A stretch of DNA of 64,000 nt from Bacillus sp. FSL H8-0547 (GTDB lineage: Bacteria > Bacillota > Bacilli > Bacillales > Bacillaceae): assembly GCA_038002745.1 (NCBI GenBank), contig JBBODD010000001.1, positions 186,001 to 250,000 on the forward strand, given 5' to 3'. The first letter of the stretch is position 1. Each line of letters begins with the position of its first letter. Both the position numbers and the translations under genes were made by a program. Positions 1-8,842 of this stretch are shown piece after piece. The notes beneath the pieces are model-generated. The model did no database searches. It was not told where the DNA came from and saw only the letters and a list, made by a program, of their open reading frames with translations.

Positions 1-249
1 TACCATGGTCTTGCAAAGAACGGCGTGTATGCCATCCGGCAGGCTCCAGTCTTGTTTGATACTGTCAAAAGATTTCTGCTGGGGCAGAAGCTAAAGCCGT
101 TCAAACCTCAAAAACGCTATATAAGTATCCTTTCCGCAGGAGATAAAAAGGGATTTCTCCTTTATGGAAATTTCTTTTGTTATGGACGTCTACCCTGGAA
201 AATAAAGCACTGGATTGACAGAAGATATATGAAAAAGATGAAACGCTGA
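1..249 (+). CDS. C-terminal end of an FAD-dependent NADH dehydrogenase-like oxidoreductase (partial)
   Basis: The reading frame is open from the first base of the window, so the gene begins upstream and only about 82 C-terminal residues are visible. The stretch AKNGVYAIRQAPVL followed by FKPQKRYISILSAGDKKG resembles the C-terminal part of NADH dehydrogenase / selenide-water-dikinase-associated FAD oxidoreductases, where a 'GV(Y/F)AVRQ.P.L' helix precedes a short basic tail. The tail here ends in IDRRYMKKMKR, which suits a membrane-peripheral protein. It converges on the minus-strand operon and shares the palindromic terminator at 241-270. The family call rests on C-terminal pattern recognition only. 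Confidence 0.6.
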   Translation, partial: YHGLAKNGVYAIRQAPVLFDTVKRFLLGQKLKPFKPQKRYISILSAGDKKGFLLYGNFFCYGRLPWKIKHWIDRRYMKKMKR

Positions 250-270
250 AGAATTCTTCTTCAGCGTTTT
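241..270. terminator. Bidirectional intrinsic terminator
   Basis: A near-perfect palindrome (AAACGCTGAAGAA / TTCTTCAGCGTTT) is flanked by A-runs on one side and T-runs on the other. It lies between the converging ends of the partial flavoprotein gene and the minus-strand disulfide reductase gene, so it can serve both. Confidence 0.85.
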
Positions 271-1682
271 ACTTTGATCCATTTTTCTGTCAACTTAGGC
301 ACAATCCCTGAAAAAAGTTTCTCTCTCCAATAAAGATCCGCCGTTTTTTGAACAGCTGCCGCCCTGTTTGGATAGGGATAGACCATCTGGGAAAGATCGC
401 CGATTTTTTTCCCGAGCTGACTGGCAAATACGACCGGCTGCATCCAGTCTCCCGCTCCCTCTCCAATTGCATGTGCACCTATAATAGAGCCGTGTTTATC
501 CGTTATTATTTTCACAAATCCCTCTGTCTCATCTTCGGCTATAAATCTGTCCACTTCATTGAGGTCAGCCTTATATACCCCAATATCCTTGTGATTTTTC
601 CGCGCTTCATCCTCCGTCATTCCAAGATGAAAAATCTCCGGGTGCGTATATGTAACCCAAGGCATGCTGTCATACTTGACGGTATGCGGCAATCCCAGAA
701 CTGCTTTTTGAACGACCCCTTTTCCCTCCATGCCGGCAGCGTGAGTAAAAAGCTGGTTTCCGTTAACATCTCCGATGGCAAAAATATGCGGAATGCTCGT
801 CTGCATGGACCGGTTGACTTTTATGGCTCCTTTCTCGTCGCACTCAACACCGATTGTTTCTAGCTTTAGCCCATCACTATTCGGTTTTCTACCGGCTGCT
901 ACGAGAATATGGCTCACTTCAAGCGTTTTAAGGACATCATTTTGCCTTATCACAAGTTCTTTCCTGTCTTCAAAAGAAGACACTGATTCAATGGCTGCTT
1001 CAGTTAAAATGGTGAATTCCTTTCCTAGCAGGCGCGCTGCGGTTTCCCTGATCTCATCATCTTCTTTTGAGAGCGGCAATTGGGACCTTTCAATAAGTGT
1101 TACTTCGGTCCCAAGCCTTGAAAATGCCTGTGCAAGCTCCACTCCGATAGGTCCTCCACCTATAACGGCAAGGCTTTCAGGGAGAACCTCAAGCTGAAAT
1201 ACATTCCGGTTTGTCAAATAGCCGCAATCGCGGATGCCGTCAATATCCGGAACCGCCGGTCTTGAGCCTGTTGCAAGTATGATTTTCTTCCCTTTTAGAA
1301 TTTTATCTCCCACACTGATCTCATGACTTGAAACAAAAACGGCCTCGCCGTGAATCACATCAATCCCAAGATTCTCAAACCGCTCATCGCCATCATGCTC
1401 CTGAATAACAGCTATCGCCCTTTGAACGGACTCCATCACTTTTTTCATATCGGCTTTGCCGCCTGAGGTAAGTCCGAACGCGGCTGCTGCTTTTTTAGCG
1501 CTGTATACTTTGTTTGCTGCAGCGATAAAAGCTTTAGAAGGAACACAGCCGGCGTGAAGGCAGTCTCCCCCTAAAGCTTTCTCTTTTTCAATTAAAGCTG
1601 TCCTCGCCCCAAAGCTTGCTGCGCCTGCAGCAGCTGTCAGTCCCCCTGATCCTCCGCCAATCACAATTACGTCATATTCCAT
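261..1682 (-). CDS. Pyridine nucleotide-disulfide oxidoreductase, mercuric reductase-like
   Basis: This 473-residue flavoprotein has an N-terminal FAD Rossmann motif (VIVIGGGSGGLTAA), the redox-active disulfide GGDCLHAGCVPSKA near residue 40, a central NAD(P)H motif (VIGGGPIGVE) and the second FAD motif (IFAIGDVNG). The C-terminal dimerisation domain carries YPYPN where lipoamide dehydrogenases have the catalytic HPT motif. There is no N-terminal heavy-metal-associated domain and no C-terminal cysteine pair, both typical of true MerA, so mercury reduction is doubtful. It is the last gene of the six-gene minus-strand operon, 11 bases after the CDP-alcohol phosphatidyltransferase, which suggests a thiol/disulfide redox role linked to the transported substrate. 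Confidence 0.82.
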   Translation of the reverse strand: MEYDVIVIGGGSGGLTAAAGAASFGARTALIEKEKALGGDCLHAGCVPSKAFIAAANKVYSAKKAAAAFGLTSGGKADMKKVMESVQRAIAVIQEHDGDERFENLGIDVIHGEAVFVSSHEISVGDKILKGKKIILATGSRPAVPDIDGIRDCGYLTNRNVFQLEVLPESLAVIGGGPIGVELAQAFSRLGTEVTLIERSQLPLSKEDDEIRETAARLLGKEFTILTEAAIESVSSFEDRKELVIRQNDVLKTLEVSHILVAAGRKPNSDGLKLETIGVECDEKGAIKVNRSMQTSIPHIFAIGDVNGNQLFTHAAGMEGKGVVQKAVLGLPHTVKYDSMPWVTYTHPEIFHLGMTEDEARKNHKDIGVYKADLNEVDRFIAEDETEGFVKIITDKHGSIIGAHAIGEGAGDWMQPVVFASQLGKKIGDLSQMVYPYPNRAAAVQKTADLYWREKLFSGIVPKLTEKWIKVKR

Positions 1683-1693
1683 GTCTGATCCCC

Positions 1694-2275
1694 CTATTTC
1701 AAAATGGTTTTAGCTTCTCTCAGCCTCTGCATGGCTGTAAACAGTTCAATTGCAAAAAATAAATAGGTAATAAGAATAAGGTGATCAGTTAAAAGAATCA
1801 TTAGAGAAAACAAAATAAATCCTTCTGTCCTCTCAGCCAATCCAGCCTGATAATAAAAGGTTTTCACTCCCTGCTTTTCGCTGACGGCTCCTACTGTAAG
1901 GAAGATGGTCATTGAAAGGATAATAGAAACCGATAACAGCAGAAGGGCAAGCCGCGCATCAGGGAAGGCAAGCGCAAGACCTACGATGACGCTTATTTCA
2001 ACCACCCTGTCAAATGTAATGTCAAGAACGGTTCCAAAGCCTGAAGGTTTAGTCAGCCTCGCCATCGTTCCGTCAACGGCATCCAAATATCCTGATAACC
2101 ACAGTACGGCCAAGGCCCATAAAGGCTGTCCGATATAAACGAAAAAGCCGGAAGACGAACCGATGATAAAAGCCAGAACCGTCACCTGATTCGCCGTGAG
2201 CCCCGCTCGCAGGAGCCGCTTTGCAGAATGTTGGATGATGGGCTGAACATATTTTCTTGCATGTGTATCTAGCAT
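1694..2275 (-). CDS. CDP-alcohol phosphatidyltransferase family protein (YnjF-like)
   Basis: The 193-residue membrane protein contains the family signature D-x2-D-G-x2-A-R-x8-G-x3-D-x3-D, visible as DAVDGTMAR ... GTVLDITFD around residues 65-90. These enzymes transfer a phosphoalcohol headgroup from CDP-alcohol to a second alcohol and build phospholipids. Several hydrophobic helices follow the motif. It lies directly downstream of the TVP38 gene (9-base gap) in the ABC transporter operon. E. coli ynjF, of the same family, also sits next to an ABC transporter of this type. The actual acceptor alcohol is unknown. Confidence 0.85.
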   Translation of the reverse strand: MLDTHARKYVQPIIQHSAKRLLRAGLTANQVTVLAFIIGSSSGFFVYIGQPLWALAVLWLSGYLDAVDGTMARLTKPSGFGTVLDITFDRVVEISVIVGLALAFPDARLALLLLSVSIILSMTIFLTVGAVSEKQGVKTFYYQAGLAERTEGFILFSLMILLTDHLILITYLFFAIELFTAMQRLREAKTILK

Positions 2276-2284
2276 ACATTTTCC

Positions 2285-2938
2285 TCATTTCGATTCATTG
2301 GTAAGCAGCTGTTTTACTTTTTCCCTGAAAAGCAGGGGCAAGAGCATCAAAAGAAGAAATACAGCTCCTGCAGCAGCAAGCAGCAGCACGTTCCCTTCGG
2401 CAAAGCTTGATCCTAAAAAGGTGAAGGCAATTGTACCCGGGATTACCCCTATAAAAGTTGCAGCTGCAAATGGAAGAAGCCTCACTTTTGAAATGCCGGC
2501 TGCATAGCTTATGACATCAAAATGGACAATCGGTATCAGCCTGAGGATAAGCACATAGAAAAATCCGTTCTGCTCAAGCTGCTTTTTCAGTGTCTTCATT
2601 CTTTGATTTTCTGATTTCCTGAACATGTCGAGTTTGAAGGTGCCGGCTGCCAAATAGGCAACTACCGCTCCAATTGTTGCGCCGGCCAGAGTATACAGTG
2701 TCCCCAAATAGGGGCCGAAAGCCAATCCGCCTGCAAGCGACATGACAGACGCGGGAAAAAGAATTAACGGTCTGACGGAATATAAAACGATATAAAGGAG
2801 CGGTGCAGCGGCCCCGAAAGATAATATCCAGTCCTTGATCGTCTTAGGCTGCAGATTCAGATAACGGCTGTTGAACCAAAGCAGTACTCCCGCTCCCGTT
2901 ATAATGAAAAGCAATTTCCATACACTGTTCTTTTTCAT
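2285..2938 (-). CDS. TVP38/TMEM64 (DedA-related) membrane protein, YdjX/YdjZ-like
   Basis: This 217-residue protein has about five hydrophobic segments and the TVP38/TMEM64 core: PASVMSLAGGLAFGP, then FYVLILRLIPIVHFDVISYAAG and the glycine-rich IGVIPGTIAFTFLGSS. The family is linked to lipid scrambling or small-molecule transport in eukaryotes and bacteria; its bacterial substrate is mostly unknown. The start overlaps the end of the ABC ATPase gene by 4 bases, indicating translational coupling. E. coli YdjX and YdjZ, from the neighbourhood of ynjBCD, belong to the same family. Confidence 0.85.
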   Translation of the reverse strand: MKKNSVWKLLFIITGAGVLLWFNSRYLNLQPKTIKDWILSFGAAAPLLYIVLYSVRPLILFPASVMSLAGGLAFGPYLGTLYTLAGATIGAVVAYLAAGTFKLDMFRKSENQRMKTLKKQLEQNGFFYVLILRLIPIVHFDVISYAAGISKVRLLPFAAATFIGVIPGTIAFTFLGSSFAEGNVLLLAAAGAVFLLLMLLPLLFREKVKQLLTNESK

Positions 2939-3930
2939 CCTGCATCTTCCTCTTTTTCGGAATGATCAAACGACTGAATGAGTTCCGGATGAATGACTTC
3001 TACGTAGACTGAATCCTGAATACCTGCCGATAGATCTGAATGGATGGTTATTCTATCATTTGCATCTTTCAGTTTTAGCGTATAGAAAGTGGCGCCATGC
3101 CTCATAAAAATGTGTTCAATTTCAGCAGCATATCTGTATGGATACTGCTCATTCTTATCGACAGCAAGCCTTAGATTGCTGACATGCACAAACGAGCCGC
3201 TGCCGGTCATCATCCCTTCGCTGAAGATCGAAGCGGCAGCTTCCGTTTTAGGATGCAGATAGAGGGTTTCCGGAACATCTGCCTGATGAACCCTGCCGTC
3301 AGCAAGAACGGCTGCCCGGTCCCCCATGTACATCGCTTCTTCCATATCATGTGTAACAAATAATGCAGACATGCCCTCTTCCTTAAGCAGCTTTCTTACC
3401 CACATTCTCATTTTTTTCCTGAGCTCAGGATCAAGACTTGAAAACGGCTCATCCAAAAGGATCAGCTGGGGTTTCACAATAAGTGCCCTCGCAAGAGAAA
3501 TCCTTTGCTGCTGGCCGCCTGATAACTCGTTTGGATAAGCATCTGAATAAGCTGACATATCCACTTTTTCAAGCATCGCAGCGACCTGTTCCCGCCGGTT
3601 TTTCTTTTTGGCAGCCTTTAAACCGTACTCAACGTTTTCAAATACCGTCATATGCGAAAAAAGCAGAGGCTGCTGAAACATCATGACGACCGGCCGTTTC
3701 TGGGGTTTACTCCAGGTTACATTCTCTCCGTTGATCTTAATTTCACCCTCATCAAGCGTTTCAAGTCCTGCGATGCACCGCAGCAAAGTCGTCTTTCCTG
3801 TCCCTGAAGGACCGACAAGCGAAACAATTTCCCCTTTGGGTATGACCAAGTCCAGCCTTTTAAAAACAGGCTTTTGCTTATACATTTTTGTCAACGAGCA
3901 TAGTTCTATTCCTTGATTCAAACCGATCAC
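2935..3930 (-). CDS. ABC transporter ATP-binding protein (YnjD-like)
   Basis: The 331-residue ATPase has a Walker A motif GPSGTGKTTLLR, a Q-loop (MMFQQPLLF), the ABC signature LSGGQQQRISLARAL, Walker B LILLDEPFSSLD and the H-loop VTHD. A C-terminal extension of about 90 residues after the ATPase core looks like a TOBE-type regulatory domain, as in polyamine/iron/thiamine importers. The GTG start overlaps the stop of the permease gene by 4 bases (GTGA). Together with the double permease and the lipoprotein it forms a complete importer whose substrate is not evident. Confidence 0.9.
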   Translation of the reverse strand: MIGLNQGIELCSLTKMYKQKPVFKRLDLVIPKGEIVSLVGPSGTGKTTLLRCIAGLETLDEGEIKINGENVTWSKPQKRPVVMMFQQPLLFSHMTVFENVEYGLKAAKKKNRREQVAAMLEKVDMSAYSDAYPNELSGGQQQRISLARALIVKPQLILLDEPFSSLDPELRKKMRMWVRKLLKEEGMSALFVTHDMEEAMYMGDRAAVLADGRVHQADVPETLYLHPKTEAAASIFSEGMMTGSGSFVHVSNLRLAVDKNEQYPYRYAAEIEHIFMRHGATFYTLKLKDANDRITIHSDLSAGIQDSVYVEVIHPELIQSFDHSEKEEDAG

Positions 3931-5582
3931 CTTTTCTGATATGGAGTTACTAAGCTAAGCAGCCCTTCAAACAAAAGCCAGATTCCAATTGGAAGGATGG
4001 CAAACAGCATGGAAAAACTCGCGATCACCGTGTCATCTGCACTGCTGAAGTAAGGAAAATACAGACCTGCAAGTGTAAGTACATTTCCCCCTCCTATTAG
4101 AGCTGTAAGCAAATACTGGCTTAGGGAGATCGTTGATGCCAGAAAAATAACGCTTCGTATTGACGGGATCAGCTGAGGAAAATAAATGGTGTAAAACACT
4201 TTAAACCTGCCGGCTCCAAGCAAAGCTGCCTGTTCGCCCGACAAAACTCCCGCTCTTTCAAATCCTGAACGCATCACTTTGATGGTGTAGGGCAGAGTCG
4301 GGAGCAGGTGGATCAGGACAACACCAGAAAGCGACCCGGCCAAGCCTGCCTGGATAAACACTGTATGAAGTCCCATTGCGATCGCCAGAACCGGCACAAT
4401 GACAGGTGTAAGCAGCAGCGTTTCAACTGCTGATTTCCATTTAAAAGAATAGTGGGCAAGAACCTGGGCAGCAGGTATGCCAAGCAGCAGGTTCAGCACA
4501 ATCACACAAACGGCAATCGTGATGGACTGAGACAAAGCTTCTGCTAGTTTTGGCTCTTCCATCAATAAAGCGTATCCTCTTCCTGAAAAAGTTTCCGGAA
4601 GCAGTCCGGTCCATCCCGATGTCATACTTTTCGCTATAACGAATACGACCGGGGCTGTGAACAGAATCAGCAAAACGGCCATCACAGTACGGGACCCATT
4701 CCCATGAGGCATGCTTTCCACCGTACTGGACTTCGTTATTCTCTCTCTTTGCTTATTCAATAGGAGATAAACAGCTGCAAGAACTGCAAGAATGACAGCA
4801 GTTGAGAAAATCATAACAGCAAATGCAGCAGGTCTTCTGCTCCAGTCACCCGAATAAAACCACTCATAAGTTAAAACAGAAACCATTTTCGGGTAAGTCG
4901 TCCCAAGCAGAGCAGGCACTTCGTAGGCTGCAAAAATAAAGGAAAACAAAAGAATAAAGATTTCGATCAGACTGGGGATGAGCACCGGCCACTCCACCAG
5001 CTTAAAAGCATCCCATTCATTACCTCCGAGAGTATACACAGCATCTTTGCGTCCCATATTCAGCTGCAGATAGACAGGAAGAAGGATGAGAAGAACGAAC
5101 GGAATCTCTTTCCATACATATGTGAGAATAATGCCGGTCCCTTCTGAATCTTTCATCAGATCAGGAAAAGCGCCTGATGAGGAGATCAGTCCCAGTTCAA
5201 CTGAAATGGACGAAATCCAGCCGTTTTGTGATAACAGCAAAAACAGCATGTACCCCCACACAAAATGGGGGAAAAGCATTGGAATCCATGCAGCAAGCTT
5301 AAGATATCTATTTTTCAAAAGCGGATAGACAGACCTGATAATCAATAAACCTGCCAAAATAGAAATGACTGTCGACAGCAGGGTGATTTTCAAACTGTAA
5401 ACTAATGAATCCCTGAAAGGCTCATTAGTAAAAAGATCGTGATACGCTGACAGGCTTTTCGCTCCATCAGGCGCCGTTAAGCTCTCAGCCGCAGCAAGCC
5501 ACAGTCCTGCAAAAACCATTACTAAGGTAAACAGGACTGAGGGGACGGCAGGCTTCAGCCTATTTCTTTCCTGCCACTTCAT
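3927..5582 (-). CDS. ABC transporter permease, two fused membrane domains (YnjC-like)
   Basis: At 551 residues this is twice the size of a typical permease. Two binding-protein-dependent transport domains are present in one chain, each with about six helices. The cytoplasmic coupling loops look like EAA-type loops, for example AVYTLGGNEWDAFKLVEWPV in the first half and GEQAALLGAGRFKVFYTIYFP in the second. Fused permeases of this type occur in iron, thiamine and YnjC-type systems. The gene overlaps the upstream solute-binding protein gene by 23 bases and the downstream ATPase gene by 4. Confidence 0.9.
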   Translation of the reverse strand: MKWQERNRLKPAVPSVLFTLVMVFAGLWLAAAESLTAPDGAKSLSAYHDLFTNEPFRDSLVYSLKITLLSTVISILAGLLIIRSVYPLLKNRYLKLAAWIPMLFPHFVWGYMLFLLLSQNGWISSISVELGLISSSGAFPDLMKDSEGTGIILTYVWKEIPFVLLILLPVYLQLNMGRKDAVYTLGGNEWDAFKLVEWPVLIPSLIEIFILLFSFIFAAYEVPALLGTTYPKMVSVLTYEWFYSGDWSRRPAAFAVMIFSTAVILAVLAAVYLLLNKQRERITKSSTVESMPHGNGSRTVMAVLLILFTAPVVFVIAKSMTSGWTGLLPETFSGRGYALLMEEPKLAEALSQSITIAVCVIVLNLLLGIPAAQVLAHYSFKWKSAVETLLLTPVIVPVLAIAMGLHTVFIQAGLAGSLSGVVLIHLLPTLPYTIKVMRSGFERAGVLSGEQAALLGAGRFKVFYTIYFPQLIPSIRSVIFLASTISLSQYLLTALIGGGNVLTLAGLYFPYFSSADDTVIASFSMLFAILPIGIWLLFEGLLSLVTPYQKR

Positions 5583-6792
5583 TCAGCCAATTCTCCTTTA
5601 ACCAGTTCACGTATTGTGCATCCACTTCAGGAACAAGCGCTTTTTGGAGGACATCCTGAGGGAGCACTGACTGTCCCCTCTCAATTTCTTTAAGCTGCTT
5701 CTTTTGCTCCTCATTAAATGTTTCCGGATCAACTGCCATTCCCTCTCCCCAATATGTGCTGTCATGCTTCGCCAGCTGAGCTTCAGGAGACATGAAGAAG
5801 TTGATGGCCGTCATAGCGCCTTCCGGGTTCTGAGTGTTGAAAGGGATACCCAGAAAATGAGTGTTTCCGAGTGATCCGGAATCAAGCACGAACGATTTGG
5901 TCGTTTCAGGGAAAATTCCTTTTTCGATTAAACTCTCCGCTCTTGCTTCGTTATAGCCCATTGTCATCCACACTTCCCCGCTGCTGTACAGTCTGTCAAG
6001 CTCTGTCAGCGAATTCGGGTAGGCAGATCCTTTTTTCCAGAGAGATGGTTTTAGATCATTCAGATAGGTCCACATATCAGAGCTTGATGAGGCTGCAAGT
6101 TCTTCATCAAAACCTTCTTTCAGAAAGCGGTCTGCTCCTCCTCCCGACTCATAGAAAACATGCCTTAAAAAAGCATTTCCCGTGAAGTCATTAGCATCGG
6201 GGTAGGTGAACTTTCCGGGATTTTCCTCTGCCCATTGTTTAAGTTCCTCAAGCGATGCCGGGGGATTCTTCACCTTCGCCCCGTCATAGTGAAAAACAAA
6301 CTGCACCTTGCCCCACGGTGCTTCAAGACCTTCTGTTTTTTCTCCGAAATCATACTGAATATCAAGGGCATCCCCGTTGATATGTTTTTTGAAATTCGGA
6401 AGCTTTTCTGTAAATGGCCCGTAAAGAAGTTCACTGTTTTTGGCGTTTTTAAAGTTTTCTCCGTTAATCCAGATAATATCTGTTGAACCTTTGGTTTCTC
6501 CGGCCTTTTTCTCGTTCAGGAGCTTTTGAAGAAATTCAGGGGCGTCCATCGGAACCCGTTCAAGGTTCAGTCCATATTGCTCTTTAAGTCTTGGCGCAGC
6601 CCAGTCGTCAATGTACTGATTAATTCCCTCGTCACCGCCCCACATAAACATTCGGACTGTCGTTCCATCTGCCTCTTTTTCAATCTCTTCCCACGATAGA
6701 TCCAGTGCCTCCCGATTTTTATTTGGAGCAGAAGATTGGGAGCAACCGGCTGCTGCTGTCAACAAAATTAAAAACAGTATAAATGGCTTCAT
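5560..6792 (-). CDS. ABC transporter substrate-binding lipoprotein (YnjB-like)
   Basis: The 410-residue protein starts with a lipoprotein signal (hydrophobic stretch ending in the lipobox TAAAGC), so it is expected to be anchored outside the membrane. The mature part has the features of a type 2 periplasmic binding fold: RMFMWGGDEGINQYIDDW near the start and WMTMGYNEARAESL and FNTQNPEGAMTAINFFMSP in the second lobe. It is the first gene of the minus-strand operon, with AAGGAGG just upstream of the ATG. YnjB of E. coli is the nearest family I can name; the ligand is undetermined. Confidence 0.88.
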   Translation of the reverse strand: MKPFILFLILLTAAAGCSQSSAPNKNREALDLSWEEIEKEADGTTVRMFMWGGDEGINQYIDDWAAPRLKEQYGLNLERVPMDAPEFLQKLLNEKKAGETKGSTDIIWINGENFKNAKNSELLYGPFTEKLPNFKKHINGDALDIQYDFGEKTEGLEAPWGKVQFVFHYDGAKVKNPPASLEELKQWAEENPGKFTYPDANDFTGNAFLRHVFYESGGGADRFLKEGFDEELAASSSSDMWTYLNDLKPSLWKKGSAYPNSLTELDRLYSSGEVWMTMGYNEARAESLIEKGIFPETTKSFVLDSGSLGNTHFLGIPFNTQNPEGAMTAINFFMSPEAQLAKHDSTYWGEGMAVDPETFNEEQKKQLKEIERGQSVLPQDVLQKALVPEVDAQYVNWLKENWLNEVAGKK

Positions 6793-6938
6793 ATAATCCT
6801 CCTTTTAAGTAAATCCTCTCTCAATGATGCTATTAACCTGACGCGGATTCAAGCAGGAATATGCTTTCCTGAAAAGATAACGGATAATGTTCCGGTTTGG
6901 ATGAAGGTAAATTTTTTCCTGATACGCTCTTAAGCATA

Positions 6939-6968
6939 AAAAAACCTGACCAATTATGATCAGGTTTT
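6939..6968 (-). terminator. Intrinsic terminator of the chemoreceptor gene
   Basis: The inverted repeat AAACCTGA / TCAGGTTT is followed by a T-rich tract on the minus strand. It lies immediately downstream of the chemoreceptor stop codon. Confidence 0.75.
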
Positions 6969-6972
6969 GTGC

Positions 6973-8685
6973 TCATACTTGAAATTCTCCAACGAGCTGG
7001 GAGAGTTCATCAGACAGAGCTTTCAGACGGTCGGAGGAGGCTGCCACCTCTCTTATGTTTTCAGAAGACTGGTGCACAGAAGCGGAAACTTCTTCAATCC
7101 CTGCCGCTGACTCCTCAGACACAGCAGCAACTTCTTCTGCCGCCCTGTTGACCAGCACCATCCCGCTTGCAATTGTTTTCATGTAATCGTCCACATTGGC
7201 TATCTTTTCATCAAGCTTTCGGATCGATTTGGTGATCATCTCAAATGATTCACCTGTTTGCTTAATAGAGGAAGCAGAATCTTTCACACGGAGCTGTCCG
7301 CTGTTTAACGTGGCTGCCACATTTTTAGAAACGTTTCTGAAGTCTTCAACAATCCTTGTAATATCGGATACAGAAGCCGATACCCCAACAGCGAGTTTCC
7401 TTACTTCATCCGCAACAACGGCAAATCCCTTGCCGTGCTCTCCTACTCTCGCAGCTTCAATTGCGGCATTGAGAGATAAAAGATTTGTCTGTTCGGCAAT
7501 TTGTTCAATGACCGTAACAAGCGCAGCAATTTCTTTTGTTTTATCATCCAGATTCATGACTTCTGCTGCAGATTTATTCATCACACCCATGATGTCATTC
7601 ATTCTGGCAGAAGATGAATTCATCTGTACAGATCCCTGTGAAACTAAATGCATCACTTCATGTGATGACTTCCTCATAAAGGCGCCTTCTTCATTCGCTT
7701 TTTCGAGCTGCCTTGAGAAGTCATCCATTTGAGATGCGATGTCTGATGAAGCATGGGACTGCGCAGATGAACCTGCAGCAAGCTCCTGCATCGTTGCCGA
7801 TACATGCCTGCTTCCTTCATTGACTTCGACGGAAGCTTTGTTTAATTGGCCGCTTCGCACTTGCAGCTCTTCAGATGCTTTTTTAATTTGGCGGACCATG
7901 TTGTTCATCTTTGTTTTCAGCTCATTTTGGGAAGCGGTCAGCTGCCCGATTTCATCCCGCCCACCATATTCAAGGTCTGGAGCAGCAAGATTTCCGGCTG
8001 AAATCTCATGTGAGAAGCGGATGACACGGTTAAAATGCCTGATAATCATTCTTTGAACGACGAACGTAATCGCTCCTGATAGAACAATAGAAACAACAAG
8101 GGCTCCAAGCAAAGTGAAAGCAATCTGTTCCATGCTGCTGCGGGAATCCTCAGCCGCATCTGTTCTTTCTTTGTTTTTCAAGTCCCGGAGCTCATAAAGG
8201 GCTGCAATGGTCTCATCTCTGAGTACATTCGCTCTCTCCCTCGCCTGGCTTAATGTCTGCGCATTGTTCTGTTCGACTGCAGGCATAACCGTTATGTAAA
8301 AGAGATCATTCAACATTTTGTCATTTTGAATCATCTTCAAGTATAACGCTGTTTCTTCTGGATCATTGAATTCTTTCTTGCTTTTGTCTCCTGCATCCAG
8401 CAATTTCTTTCTCTTATCAAGATAGTTTTCTTTGTTTTCGTCTGTGGGATTAATGATGTAATCAGCAATGGCAATATCCATCGACCGGAAAATCGAACCC
8501 ATCTCAGTGATTGTGCTTGCACTTGTGCTCAATTTGTCCATTTCTGATATATGTTCGTCCACTCTGCTCAGCTGTGCAAACGTTACCATCATTGAGATTG
8601 CAAAGAGAAGAATGCACATCATAACAGAAAAGCTGAACTTCCAGCCAATTTTGATATTTCTCCAGAACATGACCGCTTTTTTCAT
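6973..8685 (-). CDS. Methyl-accepting chemotaxis protein
   Basis: The 570-residue receptor has a first membrane helix ([20 protein letters not shown]), an extracytoplasmic region of about 150 helical residues like the four-helix-bundle MCP sensor, and a second helix ([20 protein letters not shown]). A HAMP region and a long signalling coiled coil follow. The signature hairpin tip is clear: [23 protein letters not shown], then [22 protein letters not shown]. It probably passes an external signal to CheA/CheW. A sigma-D-type promoter lies upstream at 8719-8745. It stands alone, not in an operon. Confidence 0.95.
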   Translation of the reverse strand: MKKAVMFWRNIKIGWKFSFSVMMCILLFAISMMVTFAQLSRVDEHISEMDKLSTSASTITEMGSIFRSMDIAIADYIINPTDENKENYLDKRKKLLDAGDKSKKEFNDPEETALYLKMIQNDKMLNDLFYITVMPAVEQNNAQTLSQARERANVLRDETIAALYELRDLKNKERTDAAEDSRSSMEQIAFTLLGALVVSIVLSGAITFVVQRMIIRHFNRVIRFSHEISAGNLAAPDLEYGGRDEIGQLTASQNELKTKMNNMVRQIKKASEELQVRSGQLNKASVEVNEGSRHVSATMQELAAGSSAQSHASSDIASQMDDFSRQLEKANEEGAFMRKSSHEVMHLVSQGSVQMNSSSARMNDIMGVMNKSAAEVMNLDDKTKEIAALVTVIEQIAEQTNLLSLNAAIEAARVGEHGKGFAVVADEVRKLAVGVSASVSDITRIVEDFRNVSKNVAATLNSGQLRVKDSASSIKQTGESFEMITKSIRKLDEKIANVDDYMKTIASGMVLVNRAAEEVAAVSEESAAGIEEVSASVHQSSENIREVAASSDRLKALSDELSQLVGEFQV

Positions 8686-8718
8686 ATGTTTAACCCCTTT
8701 ATTCTTTATCTACATTTA

Positions 8719-8745
8719 CTATCGGAGGCAGAAAGGAAATGTTTA
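8719..8745 (-). promoter_or_regulatory. Sigma-D-type motility promoter for the chemoreceptor
   Basis: On the minus strand TAAA is followed after 15 bases by TCCGATAG, close to the known sigma-D consensus TAAA-N15-GCCGATAT. It lies 34 bases before the chemoreceptor start, as expected for a class of genes controlled by the motility sigma factor. Confidence 0.65.
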
Positions 8746-8805
8746 ACCCTAACCAACAAGTCCATTTTCATAGGTCTTATTATTCATATCATTCTAGTAT
8801 TTTGG

Positions 8806-8811
8806 TATAAT
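8806..8811 (+). promoter_or_regulatory. Extended -10 promoter element for the EAL gene
   Basis: TATAAT is preceded by TGG, giving an extended -10 (TGnTATAAT) about 32 bases before the chosen ATG of the EAL gene. No good -35 is seen, which is common with an extended -10. Confidence 0.5.
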
Positions 8812-8842
8812 GGATTTATTATGAAATAAAGGGGATTTGTTT

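Noticed and set aside
348-1197. Long plus-strand frames opposite the disulfide reductase gene
   Set aside because: They are shadows of the well-supported minus-strand gene with no ribosome sites or family pattern.
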